Source: Paracoccaceae bacterium
GTDB lineage: Bacteria > Pseudomonadota > Alphaproteobacteria > Rhodobacterales > Rhodobacteraceae
DNA length: 64,000 bases
Assembly (NCBI GenBank): GCA_018222585.1
Contig: JAAFAB010000002.1
Coordinates: forward strand, 744,001-808,000
Reading direction: 5' to 3'
Both the position numbers and the translations under genes were made by a program. Below the pieces are notes generated by a model. The model was given only the letters and a program-made list of their open reading frames with translations, made no database searches and was not told the origin of the DNA. Below, one piece after another: positions 17,590 to 26,972 of the stretch; the stretch's first letter is position 1; every line of letters begins with the position of its first letter.

Positions 17590-20500
17590 ATGCCAAGCTC
17601 GATTTTCCCAGCCAGGCCCGCTCTGGCCTTCGTCCTCACCCTCTCTGCCCTCACCGCGCCCCTGGCGCCCGCCGTGGCAGAGCCCTACGAGGCCGGGGCC
17701 TTCGACAGTTACCGGCCCGACATGGCGCGGGGGGAACGGCTCTATGCCCTGGGCGCCTGTGTCTCCTGCCACCAGGATCCGGCGGCGAGCCCCGGCGAGG
17801 AGCCGGCGCTGGCGGGCAGCATGAAGATCGATTCGCCCAATTACGGGGTGATCGCGGTTCCCAACATCACCGGCAGCGCGGCGGGCATCGGCGATTGGAG
17901 CCGGGCGGATTTCCTCAATGCCATGCTCTACGGCCAGTCCCCCGAGGGCGGCGAGTACACACCCCTCTTCCCCTATGAATTCTACGCCGGGATGAAGCCC
18001 GAGCATGTCGTCGACCTGTTCGAGTACATCAAGGCCGAGGCGCCGAAATCCGACCGCCCCTCGGAGGACCACGAGCTGACGCTGCGCTACATGCTGCAGC
18101 GGAAGAACCCCTGGCGCTATTCCTTCGAACCGGCCTCCTACGAGGGGGCCGGCGACAGCGAGAGCGATCCCCGCGCCTGGGGTCAGTACCTGGTCGAGAG
18201 CGTCGCCGCCTGCGGCGCCTGCCACACGCCGCGCAGCTCGGCCTTCATCCTGGAGACCGACAAGGCGCTGACCGGCGGCATCTCGGTGCTGGGCGAGGTC
18301 GCGGGGGATATCACCCGCGCCGCCGTTTCCGGGCTGGAGGTCGATGATTTCACCGCACATGTGCTGGGGCAGGGCATGGGGCTGGACCTGAGCACGCCGA
18401 TGGCCGGCTCGATGCAGCGGGTCGCGGCCTCGGTGGCCGCGGCGCCGGAGGCGGACCGGCAGGCGATCTACCAGTACCTCGCCGATGTCGAGGAACTGCC
18501 CAAGCCGGTGATCCAGATGGAATGCGAAGCCCCGGTGCCGCTGGTCCAGGCCGCCTCGCCGGATCTCTCGGCCAGGGTCGACGCCTACTTCAACAAGGAG
18601 TGCAAGGCCTGCCATGCCCGGGGTGGCTCGGCGGCGGCGCAGGCGACGCTGGTCTCGGCGGCGAAGACCGCGGGCGACAGCGCGCTGGTTGTGCCGGGCG
18701 ATCCCGGCGCCTCGGCGCTCTACAAGTCGCTGAACCGGATGCCGACCAGCCAGGCGGCGTCGGAGGCCGACAAGCAGCTGATCGCCGACTGGATCGCCAG
18801 CCTTGCCGTCAACAAGGAGCTGCTGACCGCCGAGGTCAAGGAGCCGCCGCGCGACGACAGCCGGATGTTCCGGGGCTTCGCCGAGGAATACGCCGAGGTG
18901 CAACGCCACATGATCGCCCAGGACGAGCGCGACCGGCCCTTCCTGCGCTACTTCTCGTTCCGTCACATGGAGGATGGTCAGCTGCCCTGTCAGCCCCTGG
19001 GCGATTTCCGGATGCAGCACCTGGAAGGCTACGTGGCGGCGCTGAACAAGATGGTCAACTCGCTCTCCTGGGAGCCGCGCATCAAGCAGGTGGAACCGAT
19101 CCGCGAGGGCGCGACGATCTTCGCCATCGACCTGCGCGACTACGGCTGGACGCCCTTCATGTGGCAGGTCCTGGTCTCGGGGCAGATCCCGGGGCTGGAG
19201 ACCGCGCGGCCCTATCCCTACGGTCTGAACCCCGAGGGGACGGAAGCCGATGCCAACCTGCGTCAGCTGGCGCAGGTGACGGGCACCGATGTGCCGGTGA
19301 TGCGTGGCGACTGGTTCGTGTCCAACGCCGGGCTGCCCTACAGCTACAAGTTCATGCTGGGCCTGCCCGACAACGTGCACCAGCTGGAGGAAACCCGGCT
19401 GCGCGTCGACCGCGTGCGCGACATCCGCGACCTGGAGGTGATGCGCGCGGGCTTCCTGGAAGGCGCCTCGGCAGTCAGCCAGAACAACCGCCTGATCGAG
19501 CGGCTGGAGCAGCCGACGGGGGGCTACTACTGGACCTCCTACGATTTCGACCGGGGCGTCGAACCGGTCAAGCGGCTGAAGGAGATGCCGCTGGGACCGG
19601 CGGCGGCCTTCCCCGACATGCCCCATTTCGAGGAAGACGGCGGAGAGATGATCTTTTCGCTGCCCAACGGGATGCAGGGCTACTACCTGACCAACCCGAC
19701 CGGCGACTACCTGGACAACGGGCCGACGGCGGTTGTCTTCCTGAAGGACCCGAGTCCGATCTACGGCACCACGATCTCGAACGGCAAAGCCTGCATGGTC
19801 TGCCATACCCGCGGCCCGATCGAAGCCTATGACAACATCCGCGCGGCGGTCGAGGCCACCGGCGCCGAGGGCGAGGTGCTGCGGATGCTGGAGCGTCTGC
19901 ATCCTGCCGACGACGTGCTGGAAGCGGCCTATGGCGAGGATACGGCGATCTATCTCGATGCGCTGGCGCGCTCCGGGGCCGACATGACCATCATGGAGGG
20001 CCCCGGCCGCTTCCACCCCGAGCCGGTGACGCATACGTCCTCGGTCTACGCCGAGAACCTCGACAAGGATCTGCTGGCGGCCGAGTTTGGCCTGACCTGG
20101 GAGCAGTTCCAGGAACGGATGCGCCGCCTGCCGCACCAGGGCGAAGCCTTCGCCCGCGCCTCGGCCTGGCTGGCCGAGATCGAGACCCGCGGCGAGGTCG
20201 AGCGGCTGGATGTCGAACTGGCCTGGCAACAGGTGGCCGCCGGTCTGTGGCGGAGCACGCCGCGCGGTCATCCCGCCGTCGCCGGCGCCGAGCTGCAGGC
20301 CCATCTGGCCAGCTACGTGCCCGGCGGCACCGACTTCGTGCCGCTGACCCGGCCCGCCGCCGGCAGTGGCCAGGGCGGCCAGATCAGCGCCACCGTCCCG
20401 GCCCCGGCGCCCAAGCCCGTGGCGCAGGATCGGCAGACCGTCTCGGCGCCGCCGGGCGCGGTGCAGAACGGCCGCCCCGGCCTGACGATCAACGTCGAGA

Positions 20501-20985
20501 CCCGGCACCTGAAGGTCTGCGAGGGCGTCCGCTTCACCGTGCAGAGCGACCAGACCTGCCTGCTGGACGTGATCTATCCCGACAGCTCGGTCGGCACCTT
20601 CTTCCGCCTGTCGGAAGCGGCGATCGGCAACAGGGTGCTGCAGGCCGGCGAGATCCGCCAGATCCCGCAGCCGGGGCGCGAACTGCAGTCGCATACGCCC
20701 TCGACCGGGGTCGACATCGCGGTGAACTGCTATCCCGGCCTGACCAGCTACGACCAGCTGGGCACCGACCTGATGAAGACGCTGGAGCAATACCAGCAGG
20801 GGGCGCAGACCAAGAACTTCTCCGAGGTGGTCAGCACTGTCACCGCGCAGACCCTGGCCCCGGCCACGGCCAGCGGCCATGCCGACCCGGTGGCGCAGTC
20901 GAAGGTGCCGATCACCTCGGTGCTGCGCTTCACCATCGACGAGAACCGCGCCGCGCTGGATGCCAACGGGCTGTGCCTGCAGTAG
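17590..20985 (+). CDS. Exported tetraheme c-type cytochrome with C-terminal DUF4384-like domain
   Basis: This 1131-aa protein has a signal peptide (1-30, ending 'APAVA') and four CXXCH heme c sites: CVSCH 57-61, CGACH 208-212, CKACH 338-342 and CMVCH 735-739. The first two lie in tandem cytochrome c domains like those of dehydrogenase cytochrome subunits. The third lies in a separate cytochrome c fold. The fourth is inside a large middle region (about 410-900) that I do not recognise. The end (about 960-1055) reads like DUF4384 ('KVCEGVRFTVQS', 'RVLQAGEIRQIPQ'), a domain usually seen with bacterial caspases. A caspase-fold gene follows 254 nt downstream. It should be periplasmic and redox-active. 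The role is unknown. ATG 17590 was chosen to give the signal peptide; GTG 17581 is possible. Confidence 0.8.
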   Translation: MPSSIFPARPALAFVLTLSALTAPLAPAVAEPYEAGAFDSYRPDMARGERLYALGACVSCHQDPAASPGEEPALAGSMKIDSPNYGVIAVPNITGSAAGIGDWSRADFLNAMLYGQSPEGGEYTPLFPYEFYAGMKPEHVVDLFEYIKAEAPKSDRPSEDHELTLRYMLQRKNPWRYSFEPASYEGAGDSESDPRAWGQYLVESVAACGACHTPRSSAFILETDKALTGGISVLGEVAGDITRAAVSGLEVDDFTAHVLGQGMGLDLSTPMAGSMQRVAASVAAAPEADRQAIYQYLADVEELPKPVIQMECEAPVPLVQAASPDLSARVDAYFNKECKACHARGGSAAAQATLVSAAKTAGDSALVVPGDPGASALYKSLNRMPTSQAASEADKQLIADWIASLAVNKELLTAEVKEPPRDDSRMFRGFAEEYAEVQRHMIAQDERDRPFLRYFSFRHMEDGQLPCQPLGDFRMQHLEGYVAALNKMVNSLSWEPRIKQVEPIREGATIFAIDLRDYGWTPFMWQVLVSGQIPGLETARPYPYGLNPEGTEADANLRQLAQVTGTDVPVMRGDWFVSNAGLPYSYKFMLGLPDNVHQLEETRLRVDRVRDIRDLEVMRAGFLEGASAVSQNNRLIERLEQPTGGYYWTSYDFDRGVEPVKRLKEMPLGPAAAFPDMPHFEEDGGEMIFSLPNGMQGYYLTNPTGDYLDNGPTAVVFLKDPSPIYGTTISNGKACMVCHTRGPIEAYDNIRAAVEATGAEGEVLRMLERLHPADDVLEAAYGEDTAIYLDALARSGADMTIMEGPGRFHPEPVTHTSSVYAENLDKDLLAAEFGLTWEQFQERMRRLPHQGEAFARASAWLAEIETRGEVERLDVELAWQQVAAGLWRSTPRGHPAVAGAELQAHLASYVPGGTDFVPLTRPAAGSGQGGQISATVPAPAPKPVAQDRQTVSAPPGAVQNGRPGLTINVETRHLKVCEGVRFTVQSDQTCLLDVIYPDSSVGTFFRLSEAAIGNRVLQAGEIRQIPQPGRELQSHTPSTGVDIAVNCYPGLTSYDQLGTDLMKTLEQYQQGAQTKNFSEVVSTVTAQTLAPATASGHADPVAQSKVPITSVLRFTIDENRAALDANGLCLQ

Positions 20986-21239
20986 CAGGCCGCCGGAAAG
21001 ATGAGACTTTCCCGCCGCAGCTTCCGGGCTTCGGCGGGATGTGACCAAAAGGTGACTCTGCGGAAACCCGTGGCTGCTATAGGCTCTGTGCGCCGGCGTA
21101 TCTGCACCGCCGGCGTCGGGCCGCGCCCGCCACGGCGTCCCGGCCCGGGAGGCCGGGCCAGGGGACACCGGGACGGCCTGACCAGACGACCCGGCCACCG
21201 CATCCCGGACCTGCGGGGCCGACCTTGGGGAGAATGACG

Positions 21240-23828
21240 ATGACGACCATGATCCGGCGCCTTGCCCGCTACGCCACATGCCAGCTGTCCGGGGCCGCTG
21301 CCGCGATGCTCCTGCTGCTTGCTGCCGCGCTTCCGCCCGCCCCGGCCGGGGCGCAGGACGTGGCCTTCAAGAACTTCTCGGAAGTGCGGGTGACCGGTCC
21401 TGTCAACCGCCAGAGCAGCGCCGACAACTACGCCCTCATCATCTACAACTCGACGTACCAGGACGACGCGATCAGCGACCTGGCGGTGACCGAACTGGAC
21501 GCCCGCGCCATGGAGAAGCTGTTCCAGGACATGGGCTATCCGGCCGAGAACATCATGGTGGTCGGCGATGGCACCAAGCGCGACATCGAGGATCAGATCT
21601 TCTTCTTCACCGAGAAGCTGGATGCCGACAGTTCGGTGGTCATCTACTACTCGGGGCATGGCATCACCTTCGAGGGCGATCCGTCGAACTACATCGTGCC
21701 GGTGGACATGTCGGCCCAGTCCCAGGGCTCCAGCCAGGCGACGCGGGAAGCCTTCTTCAAGCGCCGCGCGGTGAATTTCAATCGCGACGTGCTGGGGGTG
21801 ATCAAGGCCGCCGGACCGAAGGGCGTGGTGGTCTTCTACGACGCCTGCCGCAACTCTCCGCTGGCCAGCTCGGACCCGACCAAGGCCGTCGGACAGGAAC
21901 AGGGATTCGTGCCCGCCAAGGTCGAGGGCACCGCGATCTTCTACTCGGCCCGCAATGGCGAGACCTCTCTGGCGGCGCTGTCCAGCGACGATGACGTCAA
22001 GCTGTCGGTCTACACCCGCGTGCTGATCACCCAGCTCTCGCGCAATCCCTCGATCCGCCTCTCGGACCTGCACCGAGAGCTGCAATCCTCCGTCGCCCGC
22101 ATGGCGCGCAACAAGCCCGGCGGCTCGCACAGCCAGAACCCGGTGATGGAGAACGGCCTCGACTACTCGCGCTCGGAACGCAACGAGTTCTGCCTGGCCC
22201 TGGCCGACGTGAACGGGGTGCAGGGCTGTACCGGCCCCGACGGAGTGCCCGAGCCGATCGCCCCCGATGACCTCTCGAAGGTCTGCACCGAGGCGCCGAT
22301 CCGGGGCCGTGTCGGCCTGATCCCCACCATCGCCCAGGCCCGCGAAGAGCGTGACCGCTACATCCAGTGCGACGACCTGCGCGAGGAGATCACCGCCCGC
22401 ATCGCGGATCTCTCCTGGGAGGAGACCAAGGCCGAGAACACCTGCGCCTCCTACCGCGCCTACCTGCAGTTCCATCCCGACAGCAGCCATGCCGATACCG
22501 CCCGCCAGAAGGAGGCCGAAGCCTGCCGCCAGATGACCCAGGCCGAGATCCGCGCCCATGTGGTCGGCTGCGAGACCACCGCCGCACGGCTTGGCTTCGC
22601 CAGCTTCGGGATGCAGCAGCCCGAGCTGGAGGCGGCGGCGCAGAGCTGCGCCATCGCCGCCACCGACCCCTCGGTCGACAGCCGCCAGATCAGCTTTCAC
22701 CACGCGGTGATCATGCTGGCGCTCGGCCAGAGCGAGCGGGCGCTGGACGCGCTGAAGTTCGCCGCCGGCACGGTGCCCGAGGCGGCGCTGAAACTGGGCG
22801 ACACCCTGTCCTCGGAAGAGATCCCGCTGCCGCAGCGCGACCTCTCCGAGGCGCTGTTCTGGTATGAACGTGCCGCCTCTTCCTCCTCGGTCTCGGCCGA
22901 GGACCAGCGCCGGGCGCTGTTCCGGGTCGTCGAGCTGCAGAACGAGCTGGGCAATCCCTCGGCGGCGATGGACGCCTATGCGCTGCTGATCCAGCGCGCC
23001 ACCCAGGCGCGGCCGATCCTGGCCCACCTGCGCCAGTTCCCGGAAGGGGTGGCGGGGCGGCTCTCGCCCTCGGATGCCTACGAGCTGCTGTTCTTCCGCT
23101 TCCCGGACGGCGCGCTGGCCTACCAGATCGGCGAGGCCTGGGAAAGCGGCGTGCACGGCGGCGCCAACATGGAGCAGGCTCGCGTCTGGTACACCCGCGC
23201 CCAGGAACGCGGCTACGCCCGCGCCCAGTCCAAGCTGGACGGCATGGCCGGGGGCGGCGCGCCGGACAGCGCCCAGCTCTGGGACGAGCTGATCGCCTGC
23301 CTGGAACAGTCCGAACGCGCGTTGAACGAGGAAAGCCGCCTGGAGCGCGGCATCGACTGCACCGACGGCTATCTAGACCGTGCCGCGCGCGACAACCCCG
23401 ACCGCCCCCAGGTCGAGGAGCACCGCGAGGCCCTCGTGGCCGAGCTGGCCAGCTACCAGCAGCCCAAGGGCAACGGGCTGACCCGCTTCCTGCCGCCCCA
23501 GCCCCAGCCCCCCGCCGATCCCTGGCAGGCCCGCAACGGCAGCTACCAGGGCCTGCGCGGCTACACCGACAGCGGCCGGCGCAGCCCCAATGCGGAATGC
23601 CTCTCGCAGTACAGTTTCACCGCCGAGGTGCGCGACGGCACGGTGACCTTCTGGTCCGACGGGCGCACCTTCACCGGCCAGCTGGATCTTGAGGGCAATA
23701 TCGGCATCGACCGTACCGGCCTGTCGCCGGGCTCGAAGACCGAGTTCTGGATCCAGGGCCAGGCCGGCAATGCGCGGATGTACTCCGGTTATTGCGGCAA
23801 TGGCTATTTCCGGCTTACCGGCTATTAA
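21240..23828 (+). CDS. Exported caspase-family (peptidase C14-like) protein with TPR/Sel1-like repeats
   Basis: The 862-aa protein has a signal peptide ending 'APAGAQ' at about 39, then a caspase p20-like domain (about 55-290). The catalytic dyad appears to be His140 in 'YYSGHGITF' and Cys203 in 'VFYDACRNSP'. Both motifs are canonical for the family, so it is probably an active cysteine protease in the periplasm. Next come a Cys-rich helical stretch, TPR/Sel1-like repeats (about 480-690, e.g. 'ARVWYTRAQERGYARAQSKL'), and a separate C-terminal domain (about 760-862) ending 'YCGNGYFRLTGY'. ATG 21240 was preferred because GGGGAG lies 7 nt upstream; ATG 21234 would be too close. It sits between the tetraheme cytochrome and an M14-like gene, all on one strand. 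Confidence 0.85.
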   Translation: MTTMIRRLARYATCQLSGAAAAMLLLLAAALPPAPAGAQDVAFKNFSEVRVTGPVNRQSSADNYALIIYNSTYQDDAISDLAVTELDARAMEKLFQDMGYPAENIMVVGDGTKRDIEDQIFFFTEKLDADSSVVIYYSGHGITFEGDPSNYIVPVDMSAQSQGSSQATREAFFKRRAVNFNRDVLGVIKAAGPKGVVVFYDACRNSPLASSDPTKAVGQEQGFVPAKVEGTAIFYSARNGETSLAALSSDDDVKLSVYTRVLITQLSRNPSIRLSDLHRELQSSVARMARNKPGGSHSQNPVMENGLDYSRSERNEFCLALADVNGVQGCTGPDGVPEPIAPDDLSKVCTEAPIRGRVGLIPTIAQAREERDRYIQCDDLREEITARIADLSWEETKAENTCASYRAYLQFHPDSSHADTARQKEAEACRQMTQAEIRAHVVGCETTAARLGFASFGMQQPELEAAAQSCAIAATDPSVDSRQISFHHAVIMLALGQSERALDALKFAAGTVPEAALKLGDTLSSEEIPLPQRDLSEALFWYERAASSSSVSAEDQRRALFRVVELQNELGNPSAAMDAYALLIQRATQARPILAHLRQFPEGVAGRLSPSDAYELLFFRFPDGALAYQIGEAWESGVHGGANMEQARVWYTRAQERGYARAQSKLDGMAGGGAPDSAQLWDELIACLEQSERALNEESRLERGIDCTDGYLDRAARDNPDRPQVEEHREALVAELASYQQPKGNGLTRFLPPQPQPPADPWQARNGSYQGLRGYTDSGRRSPNAECLSQYSFTAEVRDGTVTFWSDGRTFTGQLDLEGNIGIDRTGLSPGSKTEFWIQGQAGNARMYSGYCGNGYFRLTGY

Positions 23829-23848
23829 CCGGGCCTGTAGTCTCTGGA

Positions 23849-23870
23849 GGCCGGGCCCCTGGGTCCGGCC
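23849..23870 (+). terminator. Hairpin after the caspase gene
   Basis: GGCCGGGCC-cctg-GGTCCGGCC forms a 9-bp stem with one wobble pair, 20 nt after the caspase stop codon. There is no T-run, so it may stabilise the 3' end or partly attenuate rather than terminate transcription into the next gene. Confidence 0.4.
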
Positions 23871-23978
23871 CGGCAAGAGGATCCGCACGGGGCCTCCTCT
23901 CTGGCGGCGATGCCATGGCAGGCCCGCCCCGGACCGGGGTCCGAAGCGGCCCGAGACGAGCAGAAAGCGAGACACGCG

Positions 23979-25469
23979 ATGACCATGCGCAATGCCCCCG
24001 CCCTGATGGCGCTGACCCTTGCCGCCCGCTGCCTGCTGCTGCCCGGTCCCGGCTGGGCGCAGGCCGCCCCCGCGGTCTCGGTCCAGCCGCTGCCGGCGGC
24101 AGAGGCCGACAGCGGGGCCTTGCCCGACGCGGGCGGGACCATCGACCAATCCGGGCCTGGTCAATTCAGCACGGGCCAATTCAGCATGGACCAATCCGTC
24201 ACGGGCCAATCCGTCGCGGGCGTTCCTGTTCCGGGCATGTCGCTGCTGGCGCCGCCGCTCAGCCTGCGACCCAAGGATCGCCCCGAGGCGCTGGCCGTGG
24301 CCGAGCCTCTCACCCGCCCCGCGCTGCCGCCCGCCGGCGACGCGGCGTCGCCCCTGGCCGGCGAGGGCGCGGCGACCGCGCCCTCGGTGTCCCCGGATGC
24401 GGAAAGCCGGATGATCGCCCGGGCCACCATCGGGATGCTCTCCACCACCGATGGCGCCCGCTCCGACGTGATCCAGACGGCGGTGCAATCGGCGCTGGCC
24501 TCGACCGTTCCCGTCGCCACGTCGTCGCCCTCATCCGGCACGCTGGACCGTTTCCTGCCGGGCGCGTCGCCCGATGCCCCCTCGGAGAACGTCGGGGAGT
24601 CCCTGCGTCCGCGTGCCCGGCCCGCCGGGCTGACCCCCGTCGCCTGGTACGACAAGCCCGCCCAACCTTGCGAGGCGGCGGCGGGCTTTCCCGACCCCGA
24701 CGTGCGTCGCAACGCCGCGACCTTCCAGGCCGAGGGCGATCTCTGTCTCTCGCGGCAGGGCTTCAGCGAGCATGGCCGCGACTGGCAGCTGACGGTCGTG
24801 CGCAACCTCTCGACCCGGCGCGGTCCGGTCTGGGCGGTGCTGCATGACAACGAGAACGCGGCCTTCGATGCCGCCCTCTACGCGGTCCACCGCTACGGCG
24901 GCGCGCTGGTGGCGGTCGAGGCGGGCGAGAACCGTGTGTTTATGGGGCAGGACCCGAACCGCAACTTCTCTCTGACCGCCTCGTCGGCGGCGACCTGTCG
25001 CGACATCTCGCAGAAGCCGACACCGGGGTTCACCACGGCGATCACCGACTTCTTCTCGCAGCACTACCCTGTGCTGACCCTTCACAACAACGACGACGGC
25101 TATTCCGGCGCCGGCGGGGCGGGGACGATCTCGGCCCGGCGCAGCTCGGCCTCGATGACCGGGATGATGACGCCCACGCCGCGCGGCACGCTCTCGGACG
25201 AGGACAACGCGATCCTGCTGGCTGGCGAGGCCCCCTTCGAACAGAACAGCCGCGCCCGGAAGGCGACGGCGGCCTTCCATGCCGCGGGCATCAACGTGAT
25301 CTACGAACACGTTCGGCCCGAGCGCAACGACTGCTCCTTCTCGTTCTTCACCACGATGAACGGGCTGGGGGACTACTACAACATCGAGGCCCAGCATGGC
25401 GCCCTGGCCGAGCAGAGGCAGATGGTCGACGTGCTGATGCGCCAGCTGGGAATCGCGCCGCTCTGGTAG
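23979..25469 (+). CDS. Exported M14-type zinc carboxypeptidase-like protein
   Basis: The 496-aa protein has a signal peptide ('MTMRNAPALMALTLAARCLLLPGPGWAQ'-type) and a long disordered region to about 240 with a short Gln/Ser/Gly repeat. Its C-terminal catalytic region shows the M14 metallopeptidase pattern in order: H-x-x-E at His289/Glu292 ('VLHDNENAAF'), an Asn-Arg pair at 327-328 in 'DPNRNF', a third zinc His at 369 ('LTLHNNDD'), and Glu470 ('YYNIEAQHG') in the place of the catalytic base. These enzymes or relatives hydrolyse C-terminal peptide or amide bonds. The substrate is unknown. ATG 23979 follows GAAAGCGAG. The gene is 150 nt downstream of the caspase gene. The motif match is mine and no profile search was run. 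Confidence 0.65.
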   Translation: MTMRNAPALMALTLAARCLLLPGPGWAQAAPAVSVQPLPAAEADSGALPDAGGTIDQSGPGQFSTGQFSMDQSVTGQSVAGVPVPGMSLLAPPLSLRPKDRPEALAVAEPLTRPALPPAGDAASPLAGEGAATAPSVSPDAESRMIARATIGMLSTTDGARSDVIQTAVQSALASTVPVATSSPSSGTLDRFLPGASPDAPSENVGESLRPRARPAGLTPVAWYDKPAQPCEAAAGFPDPDVRRNAATFQAEGDLCLSRQGFSEHGRDWQLTVVRNLSTRRGPVWAVLHDNENAAFDAALYAVHRYGGALVAVEAGENRVFMGQDPNRNFSLTASSAATCRDISQKPTPGFTTAITDFFSQHYPVLTLHNNDDGYSGAGGAGTISARRSSASMTGMMTPTPRGTLSDEDNAILLAGEAPFEQNSRARKATAAFHAAGINVIYEHVRPERNDCSFSFFTTMNGLGDYYNIEAQHGALAEQRQMVDVLMRQLGIAPLW

Positions 25470-25601
25470 GGGCGCACCGGGGGGCGGCCGCAGGGCAGGG
25501 CGCGACCCGCGCCGCCGCCCCCGCTCGATGCGGGGAAGGGGGCGACCCACCAGCTTGCGGGATCGCCGCCGCCCCCGGGGGCAGCGGCCCTCATGCGGGG
25601 A

Positions 25602-26834
25602 TCAGAACTCGAAGTACTCGAAATGCAGCTTGCGCCCGAAACGGGCCTTCAGCATGTCGCGCACCACCGGCGGGCCGCAGAAGAGCACCGCGTTCAGGTC
25701 GCCCGCCTCGGCCTCGGGGCCCTTCCAGCGGCCCTTTTCCTTCGACGGATGCAGGGTGAAGCTGAAATTCTCCACCCGCTCCGCCGCCGCCTCGAATTCC
25801 TCCAGCGCCACGGCCTCCTCCGGGGTGCGGACGAGGTAGATCATCTCGACTTCGCAGGGCAGGTCATCGGGCAGCGAGCGCACGAAGGACAGGAAGGGCG
25901 TCACCCCGATCCCCGCCGCGACCCACAGCTGGCGGCCTGATCGCGGGTAGCGGAATCTGCCATAGGGCCCTTCCACCATCAGCCGGTCGCCGACCTGCAG
26001 CCCGGGCAGGCGGCGGGTGAAATCGCCAAGCGCCTTGATGTTGAAACGGATTTCGCCGTCCTCGCGCTCTCCGCCCGAGATCGAGAAGGGATGGCGTTCG
26101 CGCAGCCCGGCGCGATTGGCGCGGATGAAGGCGAATTGCCCGGCGCGGTGGCGCAGCCTGCGCGGCCCGAGGGGGCGGGCGGTGATGCCGGTGATGTCGC
26201 CCTGCGGGTCGACCGCGACGACCTCGTAGCGCCGGGCGCCGAAGCTGCGCCACAGGAAGCTGACGATCCACAGCAGCCCGCAGAGGAAGCCGAGCGCGGC
26301 GACGATCTCGGCCAGCATCTGGTAGTCGGCGGGCATCTTCTTGTTGAAGGCCAGGTGGAAGGTCGCCGCCGCCCAGGGCCAGATCATGATGTAGTGGGTC
26401 AGCTTCCACCAGTGGTAGGGCAGGGTCCAGCCCATGATCGACTTGCGCCGCAGGTAGCTGAGGATCCCCAGCACCATCAGGAAGTTGAAAGCGATCTCGC
26501 CGCCCTCGATCGCCGCCTTGCAGCTGTCGTCGCAGGGGTAGAGCTTGCCCGAAAACTCGGGCGGGCCGATCCAGTGCGCCACCGCCGCCGCCATGGCCAG
26601 GTAGCCGAAGGCACGGTGTTGCAGGAACATCTTGTCCATGCCGCCGAAGGCCCGTTCGACCAGCCGCAGCCGGGCCCCCAGCAGGATGTTGAGCGACATC
26701 GCCGCATAGGCCACCAGCCCCGCGTAGACCGCCCCGATGGCGGCCAGGTCTCCGGTCGGATTGATGGCAAGCAGCACCACGCCGACAAGCACCACCAGCC
26801 CGACCTGGGGCAGGAAGCGGGTCACTCTGTCCAT
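25602..26834 (-). CDS. Ferric reductase-like transmembrane flavocytochrome
   Basis: The 410-aa protein begins with about six membrane helices of the ferric-reductase-like b-heme domain, with paired His in 'FLQHRAFGYLAMAAAVAHWI' and 'PYHWWKLTHY'/'TFHLAF'. A cytoplasmic ferredoxin-reductase-type module follows: FAD site 'RHPFSISGG', 'GPYGRFRYP', NAD(P)H site 'AAGIGVTPFLSF' and 'LFCGPPVV' near the end. It should pass electrons from NAD(P)H through FAD and heme across the inner membrane. The acceptor (ferric iron, oxygen or other) is not evident. ATG 26834 has AAGGA 8-9 nt upstream. It converges with the M14-like gene and could exchange electrons with the nearby periplasmic cytochrome, but that is speculation. 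Confidence 0.85.
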   Translation of the reverse strand: MDRVTRFLPQVGLVVLVGVVLLAINPTGDLAAIGAVYAGLVAYAAMSLNILLGARLRLVERAFGGMDKMFLQHRAFGYLAMAAAVAHWIGPPEFSGKLYPCDDSCKAAIEGGEIAFNFLMVLGILSYLRRKSIMGWTLPYHWWKLTHYIMIWPWAAATFHLAFNKKMPADYQMLAEIVAALGFLCGLLWIVSFLWRSFGARRYEVVAVDPQGDITGITARPLGPRRLRHRAGQFAFIRANRAGLRERHPFSISGGEREDGEIRFNIKALGDFTRRLPGLQVGDRLMVEGPYGRFRYPRSGRQLWVAAGIGVTPFLSFVRSLPDDLPCEVEMIYLVRTPEEAVALEEFEAAAERVENFSFTLHPSKEKGRWKGPEAEAGDLNAVLFCGPPVVRDMLKARFGRKLHFEYFEF

Positions 26835-26972
26835 GGCTTGAAATCCTTCTGGCTCTGAAATCACTGTCCCCGGGGAAATCCCGTGGCCCGCCCGGGCGGA
26901 CCCGGCTCAGGATAGGCGCAGCGCGCGCGCCCGGGCAAAGGTTTTCAGCCCCGAAGCCCCCGGAAAAACGTG

